Shown one piece after another: positions 1 to 5,053 of a stretch of DNA of 5,053 bases (its first letter is position 1; every line of letters starts with the position of its first letter). The notes under the pieces are model-generated. The model ran no database searches and was not told the origin of the DNA. It was given only the letters and a program-made list of their open reading frames with translations. The translations under genes and the position numbers were made by a program. Source of the stretch: Clostridia bacterium (lineage in GTDB: Bacteria; Bacillota_E; SLMV01; PUMD01); NCBI GenBank assembly GCA_007128555.1, contig SKXF01000298.1, positions 1 to 5,053 on the forward strand, written 5' to 3'.

Positions 1-35
1 AACTTCAACAGGTCAAAGGGTGTAAAACTCTTCAC
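1..35 (-). CDS. Possible start of an unidentified gene, cut by the left edge
   Basis: A GTG at 33-35 on the minus strand opens a reading frame, MKSFTPFDLLK, that runs off the window without a stop. A GAGGAG Shine-Dalgarno sequence at 45-50 sits 9 bases upstream of it. The start follows the aldolase stop (53-55) by 17 bases on the same strand, the spacing expected of a co-transcribed downstream gene. Eleven residues are too few to recognise a family, so no function is proposed. A nearby ATG at 41-43 is followed almost at once by a stop and is not a useful start. Confidence 0.35.
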   Translation of the reverse strand, partial: MKSFTPFDLLK

Positions 36-52
36 GTATCCATTCTCCTCTC

Positions 53-1090
53 TCACCAGCTCGAAATGACGTCATTCATAGCCGCCAGGGTCGTCTCGAT
101 GTTCGCCCGGCTGACTTCATAGTGGGTGACCAACCGGATTCGCTGGGGCGAGACCGGGTTCGCTCGAACGCCCCTCTTGCCCATTTCAGCCAAGAAGTCG
201 GCCGCAGTAAACCATTCGGGGTCGACGTCGAAGGCCACGATGTTCGTCTGGACGGTATCGAGGTCCACGATGAAGGGATCCATCTCAGCGATGGCCTCGG
301 CCAACTGCCGGGCGTTCTCATGGTCCTCGGCCAGCCGATCCACCATCTCCTGCAGGGCGATGATTCCGGCCGCGGCCAGGATACCTGCCTGGCGCATGCC
401 GCCGCCCAGGATCTTCCTGGTTCCCAGGCAACGATCGATGAACGCCCGGGATCCCGCAACGATGGATCCCACCGGCGCCGCAAGGCCCTTGGACAGGCAG
501 AACTGAACACTGTCCACGGGATCGACCATCTCCGAGACCGGGACGCCCGCCGCGCAGGCCGCGTTGAAAACCCGGGCCCCGTCGAGGTGGACCTTCATAC
601 CCGCCGAGTGGGCCACGCCGGCCAGCTCCCGCATCAACTCCGGAGGTGTCACCGTGCCGCCGGCCCGGTTGTGGGTGTTTTCCAGGCATAACAGGCTGCT
701 CCTGGGGAAGTGGATGTTCTCACCCCGGATCGCATCCCGCACCTGGTCCGGGTCAAGGATGCCATTTTTGCCCGGGATGGTCCTCGTCTGGCACTGGGAC
801 AGAAGGGCCGCACCCCCTGCCTCGTAGAGGAAAATGTGAGCCAACTCCTCGAGGATCACCTCGTCGCCCCTCTGGGTGTGGGCCATCAGGCAGGCCTGGT
901 TCCCCATGGTGCCGCTGGGCACAAAGAGCGCCGCCTCCTTGCCCACGATCTCTGCCGCCAGCTCCTGCAGACGGTTGATGGTGGGGTCCTCTCCGTATAC
1001 GTCATCTCCGACCTCGGCAGCAGCCATGGCCCGCCTCATCTTCTCCGTCGGCCGGGTCACCGTATCGCTGCGCAAATCAATGTAGTCCAA
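53..1090 (-). CDS. ltaE: Low-specificity L-threonine aldolase (PLP-dependent)
   Basis: Cytosolic PLP enzyme of fold type I (beta-eliminating lyase/threonine aldolase family). It cleaves L-threonine and L-allo-threonine to glycine and acetaldehyde. Numbered from the TTG at 1088-1090 the protein has 345 residues, close to the 333 of E. coli LtaE. Visible motifs in order are: [10 protein letters not shown] near the N-terminus; [11 protein letters not shown]; a PSGTMGNQ phosphate-loop segment (about 58-65); H85 in the [11 protein letters not shown] region, matching the ring-stacking His83 of E. coli; H127 in NIHFPR, matching His126; ENTHN; HLDGAR with PLP-binding Asp170 and Arg173; the Schiff-base lysine K201 in CLSKG (E. 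coli Lys197); [14 protein letters not shown]; and RLVTH with a substrate-carboxylate Arg. A TTG at 1142-1144 would add 18 non-conserved residues. The downstream TTG is preferred because GGGAGG lies 8 bases before it and the family homology starts two residues after it. All key residues are present, so it should be active. Stereospecificity cannot be read from sequence. Confidence 0.95.
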   Translation of the reverse strand: MDYIDLRSDTVTRPTEKMRRAMAAAEVGDDVYGEDPTINRLQELAAEIVGKEAALFVPSGTMGNQACLMAHTQRGDEVILEELAHIFLYEAGGAALLSQCQTRTIPGKNGILDPDQVRDAIRGENIHFPRSSLLCLENTHNRAGGTVTPPELMRELAGVAHSAGMKVHLDGARVFNAACAAGVPVSEMVDPVDSVQFCLSKGLAAPVGSIVAGSRAFIDRCLGTRKILGGGMRQAGILAAAGIIALQEMVDRLAEDHENARQLAEAIAEMDPFIVDLDTVQTNIVAFDVDPEWFTAADFLAEMGKRGVRANPVSPQRIRLVTHYEVSRANIETTLAAMNDVISSW

Positions 1091-1098
1091 ATCCGTCG

Positions 1099-1104
1099 CC
1101 TCCC
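1099..1104 (-). promoter_or_regulatory. Ribosome binding site of ltaE (decides the start)
   Basis: The minus strand reads GGGAGG 8 bases before the TTG at 1088-1090. The upstream TTG at 1142-1144 has only a poorly spaced GAGGG. This site is the main reason for choosing the shorter protein. Confidence 0.7.
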
Positions 1105-1114
1105 TGCAGATCTG

Positions 1115-1144
1115 ATTATCCTCTGGTGTTACTTTTCGCTCCAA
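1115..1144 (-). promoter_or_regulatory. Putative sigma70-type promoter of ltaE
   Basis: On the minus strand a -10 element GATAAT (1115-1120, five of six matches to TATAAT) lies 18 bases downstream of TTGGAG (1139-1144), a weak -35 sharing only the TTG. Transcription would start near 1106-1109, giving a very short leader that carries the GGGAGG site and the TTG at 1088-1090. The promoter overlaps the 18-residue extension predicted from the upstream TTG, which fits the shorter protein. This is consensus matching only, with no start-site data. Confidence 0.35.
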
Positions 1145-1174
1145 CGCCGTCCATCCCTCTGTAATGACAGGCGG

Positions 1175-1187
1175 AGCTTATGAAGCT
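1175..1187. repeat. Small inverted repeat AGCTT-3-AAGCT
   Basis: Five-base arms separated by ATG lie upstream of the putative ltaE promoter, in the divergent region. The size and symmetry could suit a dimeric regulator, but arms this short arise easily by chance. Confidence 0.25.
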
Positions 1188-1211
1188 GTTCACCGCTTCT
1201 CCCGGTTTCCC

Positions 1212-1234
1212 TGCCTGGCGTCCATCGCCAGGCA
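1212..1234. repeat. Perfect 9-5-9 inverted repeat between divergent genes
   Basis: TGCCTGGCG at 1212-1220 and CGCCAGGCA at 1226-1234 are exact reverse complements around a five-base spacer, TCCAT. No T-tract follows on either strand, so it does not look like an intrinsic terminator. It lies outside both neighbouring genes, about 120 bases from ltaE and 150 from pepF. It could be an operator for a dimeric regulator or a hairpin in an untranslated leader. Its function is unknown. Confidence 0.5.
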
Positions 1235-1271
1235 ATGCAAGAAGGTGTCAGCCGCCCCTGGAACGGCCCGA

Positions 1272-1301
1272 TCCGGCAGCACGTGCATGGTATTTGCCGG
1301 A
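1272..1301. repeat. Inverted repeat TCCGGCA/TGCCGGA enclosing GCACGTGC
   Basis: Seven-base arms TCCGGCA (1272-1278) and TGCCGGA (1295-1301) flank 16 bases. Within those bases is a separate perfect eight-base palindrome, GCACGTGC (1279-1286). The element lies 85-114 bases before pepF and could form a leader hairpin or a protein-binding site. I do not recognise a riboswitch consensus or a T-box antiterminator here. Confidence 0.35.
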
Positions 1302-1313
1302 ACACAGGGAGGA

Positions 1314-1341
1314 GTGACCCTTGCGGGTGCCGAAGTATTCT
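1314..1341 (+). promoter_or_regulatory. Weak candidate promoter for pepF
   Basis: GTGACC (1314-1319, four of six matches to TTGACA) and TATTCT (1336-1341, four of six to TATAAT) are 16 bases apart, upstream of pepF on the plus strand. It is the best pair I could find by eye in this stretch, but matches of this quality are common by chance. Confidence 0.2.
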
Positions 1342-1373
1342 GAGTCCATATCCTGCCAAGGGATGGGCATCTC

Positions 1374-1379
1374 AAGGGG
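1374..1379 (+). promoter_or_regulatory. Ribosome binding site of pepF
   Basis: AAGGGG ends 6 bases before the TTG at 1386. A second purine run, AAAGGG at 1380-1385, sits 9 bases before an in-frame GTG at 1395. The start is therefore TTG 1386 or GTG 1395, a difference of three residues with no effect on the domains. An in-frame TGA at 1341-1343 rules out a much longer protein. Confidence 0.5.
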
Positions 1380-1385
1380 AAAGGG

Positions 1386-3194
1386 TTGATCCAGGTGCAG
1401 AAACAGCTCCGACGTTCAGAGGTCCCCGAGGAACTCACCTGGGATCTCACCGACATTTTTGCCACCGAACAACAATGGGAAGAAGAATTGAAAGCCGTCG
1501 CTGACGATATTGAAACGGTTACGAGATACCGGGGGCGGCTGGGTGAAGGAGCCCCGGTTCTCCTGGCGTGTCTGGACGCCATGGAGGACCTGATGAAGCG
1601 GATGTCACGGGTGGCAGCATACGCCAGGTACAACATGTCCACCGACGGGACCTCCCAGGCCTACCAGGTCGCAGCAGGTCGGGCCATGTCCCTGGTCGCA
1701 AGGATCCAGGGCGAGACCGCATTCATCAAGTCCGAGGCCCTGAACCTGCCCGCGGGGACACTGGAACGCTACCTGGACGAGGATCCGGGACTCGAGTCCC
1801 TGCGTCCGGTCATTGAGCGCATGATCGAGGAGAAACCCCACACCCTCCACCCGGAGACGGAATCCGTCCTCGCCTCCCTGAGCGAGGTCCTGAGTGCTCC
1901 GGGGACCATCTACCGGCTCTCGAAGACCACGGACATGTCCTTCGAGCCGGTGACCGACTCCGACGGCAACGAGCGGCCCATGTCCTTCGGCCTCTACAGC
2001 GGTCGGTACGAGGGATCATCCGACGCCGTCCTCAGGCGCAACGGCTGGGCCTCCTTCACAGAAGGGCTGAAAGCCTACGAGAACACCTACGGTGCCACCT
2101 GGGCCACCGAGGTGAAGAAGAACGTGATTACCGCGGGCCTGCGGGGTTATCCGTCCGCCATTGACATGATCCTGAGTGGACAGCAGGTGAACCGGGATGT
2201 GTACAACAACATCCACGACACCATCCTCACCGAACTCGCACCGCACATGCGAAGATACGCCCGGCTGCGCAAGAAGGTCGTGGGCATGGACAGGATGCTG
2301 TACTGCGACATCGAGGTTCCCATGGACCCCGAGTACCAGCCAACAACCAGCTTCGAACAGGGCGCCGAGATCGTCCAGGAGGGCCTTTCGGTTCTTGGAC
2401 CGGAGTACTCCGAGATCATCCGCCGTGGCGTCACCGAGCGTTGGGTCGACCTGGCCGAGAACATCGGCAAATCCACGGGCGCCTTCTGTGGGGCGGTGCC
2501 CGATGTCCATCCGTACATCCTGATGACCTGGACGGACAGCATGCGCAATGCCCTGACCCTCGCCCACGAGCTCGGCCACGGCGGCCAGGGCGTGCTGGCC
2601 CAGCGCTACCAGCGACTCTCTAACAGCCGGCCGACCATGTTCTTCATCGAGGCCCCCTCGACCACCAACGAGATCCTGGTCGGCAACTACATCATCGAAC
2701 AGAGTACCGATGTCCGCATGCGGCGCTGGGTGATCTCCCAGCTCCTGATGACCTACCACCACAACTTCGTCCGTCACCTGATCGAGGGCGAGCTGCAGCG
2801 GCGAATCTACCCCATGGCCGAGGAGGGCCAACCGATCACTGCCAGCGTCCTGAACCAGGTCCAGGGCAAGATCCTCGAGGACTTCTGGGGCGACGAGGTC
2901 GAGGTCGATGACGGTGCCCGCCTCACCTGGATGCGGCAGCCCCACTACTACAGCGGGCTCTATCCTTACACCTACGCCGCAGGCCTCACCATTGGAACCT
3001 CCGTCGCCAAGGCCATCGAGGAGGAGGGCGCCCCAGCCGCCGAGCGCTGGATCGAGGTGCTGAAAGCAGGAGGAACCAGGAAACCCCTGGAACTGGCCGA
3101 GATGGCAGGAGTGGACATGAGCAAGCGCGAGCCGATCCAGGAGGCCGTGGCCTTCGTCGGATCCCTGGTCGATGAGATGGAAGCGAGTTTCTGA
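1386..3194 (+). CDS. pepF: Oligoendopeptidase F (M3 family zinc metallopeptidase)
   Basis: Cytosolic zinc endopeptidase that cuts medium-length oligopeptides and completes the breakdown of imported or internal peptides. The 602-residue length is typical of PepF. It opens with the PepF-like segment EVPEELTWDLTDIF. The helical oligopeptidase F N-terminal domain follows at about 115-185, and the M3 catalytic domain spans about 200-585. The zinc site is complete: H394, E395 and H398 in HELGHGG, with the third ligand E422 in EAPSTTNE, 24 residues after the second His. The substrate-binding segment PHYYSGLYPYTYAAG (H520, then tyrosines) matches the His/Tyr-rich loop of the family. There is no signal peptide or membrane segment. 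The gene stands alone on its strand, diverges from ltaE and converges on the amidohydrolase. The start codon is probably TTG. The family call is firm; cleavage preference cannot be read from the sequence. Confidence 0.95.
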   Translation: MIQVQKQLRRSEVPEELTWDLTDIFATEQQWEEELKAVADDIETVTRYRGRLGEGAPVLLACLDAMEDLMKRMSRVAAYARYNMSTDGTSQAYQVAAGRAMSLVARIQGETAFIKSEALNLPAGTLERYLDEDPGLESLRPVIERMIEEKPHTLHPETESVLASLSEVLSAPGTIYRLSKTTDMSFEPVTDSDGNERPMSFGLYSGRYEGSSDAVLRRNGWASFTEGLKAYENTYGATWATEVKKNVITAGLRGYPSAIDMILSGQQVNRDVYNNIHDTILTELAPHMRRYARLRKKVVGMDRMLYCDIEVPMDPEYQPTTSFEQGAEIVQEGLSVLGPEYSEIIRRGVTERWVDLAENIGKSTGAFCGAVPDVHPYILMTWTDSMRNALTLAHELGHGGQGVLAQRYQRLSNSRPTMFFIEAPSTTNEILVGNYIIEQSTDVRMRRWVISQLLMTYHHNFVRHLIEGELQRRIYPMAEEGQPITASVLNQVQGKILEDFWGDEVEVDDGARLTWMRQPHYYSGLYPYTYAAGLTIGTSVAKAIEEEGAPAAERWIEVLKAGGTRKPLELAEMAGVDMSKREPIQEAVAFVGSLVDEMEASF

Positions 3195-3247
3195 GATCTG
3201 GCGAGGCCCCTACGGTCCACATCACAAGTGAAGACACGGAAGAAATG

Positions 3248-3281
3248 AAGTGAGGAGGGCTGCCTGTAGCCCTCCTCACTT
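3248..3281. terminator. Perfect 14-bp hairpin, likely bidirectional terminator
   Basis: AAGTGAGGAGGGCT (3248-3261) and AGCCCTCCTCACTT (3268-3281) are exact reverse complements around a six-base loop. The hairpin lies between the convergent stop codons of pepF (3194) and the amidohydrolase (3302). The minus-strand exit is T-rich (TTCATTTCTT), while the plus-strand exit is only TTATTG. It should therefore work better for the amidohydrolase transcript, though the stem alone is strong enough to matter for both. Confidence 0.8.
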
Positions 3282-3301
3282 ATTGCGTCTGAACTACACG
3301 C

Positions 3302-4639
3302 TCACCAGGATCGCGGTTCATGGCGTGGAACAAAGACGCGTCCGTCTCGAATGACGGTGCATCCGTCTCTGATGACGGTCCTCACATTCTGCAGATCCTC
3401 CAGACTGATATCCGGGCAACCGTCGACAACAGTGATATCTGCCAGTTTGCCGGGTTCGATGGTGCCCAGTTCGTGCGCCATGTCCAGAATCTCCGCACCG
3501 GTCGCGGTGGCAGCCACGAGCGCTTCCTGGTTGGTGAATCCTGCCTTCACAAACTGGCGAAGCTCTTCAATATAGGCGCCTGGCAAATAGCGGAACCAGT
3601 CCCAGACCAGGTCGGTCCCCACCCCGATCTTGACGCCAGCGCGCCTCATCCTGCGAACGACATCCAGGTTGTCTTCCTTCGAAAAAGTGAAACGGCGGGA
3701 CGTCGAGTTGAAGTAACCGCCCCGCTGATCAAAGATGATCATATAGGGTACGAGGGTCGGTACGGCCTCCGTGTTCATCTCCGCCATGAGCTCGATCGTG
3801 GCATCGGTTCGGGGCAGGGGATGCTCAATCACATCCACTCCCGCCTCGACAGCCCACTGAATATAGAACGTTTCGGCATCGCACATCACCTTCAGCCCGA
3901 GGGAATGTGCCTCGTCAACCACCGCTGCAACCTCCTCACGGCTGAAATGACTGGCGATCTTGATGACGTCTGCGCCCTTCTTGAACTGCTCTCGAGCTGC
4001 GTTACGCCAGTCATCCGGACCCGATGCCTCCCGAATTTTGCCCACCTTGGGCGACACCGCATCCAGGCCCTCAGCACCGTGCCCACCAACACCCGTTATG
4101 AGACATCCTGCTGCGAAGACCCGGGGGCCTAAAACCCGATGCTGAGACACCCATGCCTTCAGGCGAAAGGGAACATCGTCATGGGAACCAGCATCTCGCA
4201 CACTCGTTATTCCACACTCCAGGTAGTACCGAAGTCTCTCGGAGGCTCTCAACGTTGCATCCGAGAGGCTCTGTGCCTGGGCGACCTGAACATCCGGCTC
4301 GTGATACGTCAGATGCGTGTGAAGGTCGATCAAACCCGGAAGCACCGTCTGACCGGAGACATCGATCACCTCAGCGTCCGCAGGCCACTCTTTTGCGTCC
4401 GGTGGCGTTATCGCAGCGATCCGGTTCCCATTGATGAGGACCGTGCCTTCATAAGGCTCTGCACCGGTTCCGTCGAAGATCCGACCTCCCCACAGGACCC
4501 TTGTCGTGGCATCGCATCGCACCACGGACGCCGGGTCCACGGGTACCCGACGAGGGTCTGCAGCCACCGGGGTCTTCTCCGTGTTGAGCCAGGATATCTC
4601 CCTGTTATGCCGTTCAGCCTGAAAATCGTGTTGCTCCAT
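3302..4639 (-). CDS. Metal-dependent amidohydrolase, imidazolonepropionase/prolidase-like
   Basis: Amidohydrolase-superfamily TIM-barrel hydrolase, probably cytosolic since no signal peptide is seen. Its group includes imidazolonepropionases and Xaa-Pro/Xaa-Arg dipeptidases, so a dipeptide or another amide is the likely substrate; the exact one is unknown. Numbered from the ATG at 4639 (445 residues): the beta-sandwich segment RVLWGGRIFDGTG starts near 47; H107 and H109 lie in LPGLIDLHTHL (strand 1); K227 in DVIKIAS is the likely carboxylated bridging lysine (strand 4); H273 is in VIEHP (strand 6); D343 is in GVGTDL (strand 8); and the C-terminal sandwich reads GTIEPGKLADITVVDG. The fifth-strand position, usually the first His of a HAH motif, is Asp254 (KVMCDAE). 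About 45 residues of unassigned sequence precede the barrel. The start at 4639 is preferred over ATG 4654 because GGAGG lies 8 bases upstream of it. The gene follows the permease by 18 bases, suggesting one transcript. Confidence 0.88.
   Translation of the reverse strand: MEQHDFQAERHNREISWLNTEKTPVAADPRRVPVDPASVVRCDATTRVLWGGRIFDGTGAEPYEGTVLINGNRIAAITPPDAKEWPADAEVIDVSGQTVLPGLIDLHTHLTYHEPDVQVAQAQSLSDATLRASERLRYYLECGITSVRDAGSHDDVPFRLKAWVSQHRVLGPRVFAAGCLITGVGGHGAEGLDAVSPKVGKIREASGPDDWRNAAREQFKKGADVIKIASHFSREEVAAVVDEAHSLGLKVMCDAETFYIQWAVEAGVDVIEHPLPRTDATIELMAEMNTEAVPTLVPYMIIFDQRGGYFNSTSRRFTFSKEDNLDVVRRMRRAGVKIGVGTDLVWDWFRYLPGAYIEELRQFVKAGFTNQEALVAATATGAEILDMAHELGTIEPGKLADITVVDGCPDISLEDLQNVRTVIRDGCTVIRDGRVFVPRHEPRSW
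3342..3379 (-). repeat. In-frame 21-bp tandem repeat inside the amidohydrolase
   Basis: Two copies of a near-identical 17-base unit (3342-3358 and 3363-3379, two mismatches) are offset by exactly 21 bases. They encode TVIRDGC followed by TVIRDGR near the C-terminus. Family members usually end this region with one such strand (VIKDGR-like), so this may be a seven-residue tandem duplication. It keeps the frame and lies outside the metal site. Confidence 0.55.
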
Positions 4640-4647
4640 CTGAATCG

Positions 4648-4652
4648 CCTCC
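4648..4652 (-). promoter_or_regulatory. Ribosome binding site of the amidohydrolase (decides the start)
   Basis: The minus strand reads GGAGG 8 bases before the ATG at 4637-4639. The alternative ATG at 4652-4654 lacks a well-placed site and begins three bases after the permease stop. Using it would add only five residues. Confidence 0.6.
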
Positions 4653-4657
4653 ATGTC

Positions 4658-5053
4658 CTACTCGTTCAATACGGGGTCGAGAGCATCTCGCAAGGCGTCT
4701 CCAAGAAGGTTGACTGCGAGGGTGGTGACCAGGATTGCGAGCCCCGGGAAAACCACCATGATGGGGGATCTCCGCAGGTAAACCCGTCCCCTGTCGATCA
4801 TGGCTCCCCATTCAGCGGTGGGAGGCTGTACGCCCAATCCAAGAAAGCTGAGGGCCGCGGCGGTGAGAATGGCTGTGGCAACTCGAAGCGTACCGTAGAC
4901 AATGATCGGCGCCATGGAGTTGATCAGGACGTGATTGAACAGGATACGCAAGGTACCTGCACCAACACTTCTGGCAGCCTCGATGTACAGTTCCTCCTTG
5001 ATGCTCAGAACAGAACTGCGGATGATGCGGGCGAAAAGCGGTATAGACCACAC
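4658..5053 (-). CDS. DppC/OppC-type peptide ABC transporter permease, C-terminal part
   Basis: Inner-membrane permease of a binding-protein-dependent ABC importer of the dipeptide/oligopeptide/nickel family. Only the last 131 codons are in the window, and the N-terminus lies beyond the right edge. The cytoplasmic EAA loop, which docks onto the ATPase, is visible as YIEAARSVG (residues 23-31 of the fragment) and continues to HVLIN, where the family more often has LPN. Two hydrophobic membrane spans follow, at about 47-72 and 97-119. Family hallmarks are LSFLGLGVQPPTAEWG and FPGLAILVTTLAVNLLGDALRDALDP. The valine at the edge (GTG at 5051-5053) is internal, not a start. The rest of the transporter probably lies upstream to the right. 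The amidohydrolase follows after 18 bases. Substrate cannot be told from this fragment, but peptides are the common case. Confidence 0.93.
   Translation of the reverse strand: MWSIPLFARIIRSSVLSIKEELYIEAARSVGAGTLRILFNHVLINSMAPIIVYGTLRVATAILTAAALSFLGLGVQPPTAEWGAMIDRGRVYLRRSPIMVVFPGLAILVTTLAVNLLGDALRDALDPVLNE

Noticed and set aside
122..691. A 189-codon open frame antisense to ltaE
   Set aside because: The opposite strand carries the complete threonine aldolase motif set. This frame is low-complexity shadow sequence.
1287..1343. A possible 18-residue leader peptide upstream of pepF
   Set aside because: The ATG has no Shine-Dalgarno sequence, and the peptide has no run of codons that would suggest attenuation.
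1145..1385. Riboswitch or T-box in the pepF leader
   Set aside because: Hairpins are present, but I found none of the conserved cores I know (T-box, glycine, cobalamin, ykkC) and no terminator before pepF.
1235..1504. An 89-codon plus-strand frame across the intergenic region into pepF
   Set aside because: It has no good ribosome binding site, overlaps pepF in another frame by over 100 bases, and resembles no protein I know.
1787..1800. A perfect 14-base palindrome, GGGACTCGAGTCCC, inside pepF
   Set aside because: It lies in ordinary coding sequence with natural codons, far from any start, so chance is the simplest explanation.
2016..2945. A 309-codon open frame antisense to pepF
   Set aside because: It lies wholly inside a strongly supported gene, shows no recognisable domain, and long antisense frames are expected opposite GC-rich coding sequence.
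3320..4132. A 270-codon open frame antisense to the amidohydrolase
   Set aside because: It is the mirror of a gene with clear motifs, and its translation shows no family features.

Overview
The window is bacterial and GC-rich (about 60 % GC by eye), with dense, leaderless-looking intergenic spacing and Shine-Dalgarno-led starts, two of which are probably TTG. The content is metabolic: peptide uptake, peptide and amide hydrolysis, and amino-acid breakdown. I see no phage, transposon, CRISPR, toxin-antitoxin, rRNA or tRNA sequence. No gene is diagnostic for a phylum. An environmental heterotroph that lives on peptides fits best, but that is inference.

Layout from left to right. Bases 1-35 (minus) hold what may be the first codons of an unidentified gene running off the left edge. 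Bases 53-1090 (minus) encode a low-specificity L-threonine aldolase with every expected PLP-site motif. Bases 1091-1385 form a divergent intergenic region. It holds a plausible sigma70-type promoter for the aldolase and three inverted repeats. Bases 1386-3194 (plus) encode a complete oligoendopeptidase F (M3 metallopeptidase with HELGH). Bases 3195-3301 separate two convergent genes and contain a perfect 14-bp hairpin that can act as a shared terminator. Bases 3302-4639 (minus) encode an imidazolonepropionase/prolidase-type amidohydrolase. Just upstream of it, 4658-5053 (minus) is the C-terminal part of a DppC/OppC-type peptide ABC transporter permease that is cut by the right edge.

How the genes may work together. 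The permease and amidohydrolase lie 18 bases apart on one strand and look like the distal end of a transporter operon. The amidohydrolase therefore probably acts on something the transporter imports, such as a dipeptide or another amide. PepF trims medium-length peptides in the cytosol. Threonine aldolase splits threonine or allo-threonine to glycine and acetaldehyde. Together they read as a peptide-scavenging neighbourhood.

No clearly new system is visible. The points most worth a second look are an amidohydrolase whose usual fifth-strand metal-binding His appears to be Asp, and the inverted-repeat-rich divergent region at 1175-1301.
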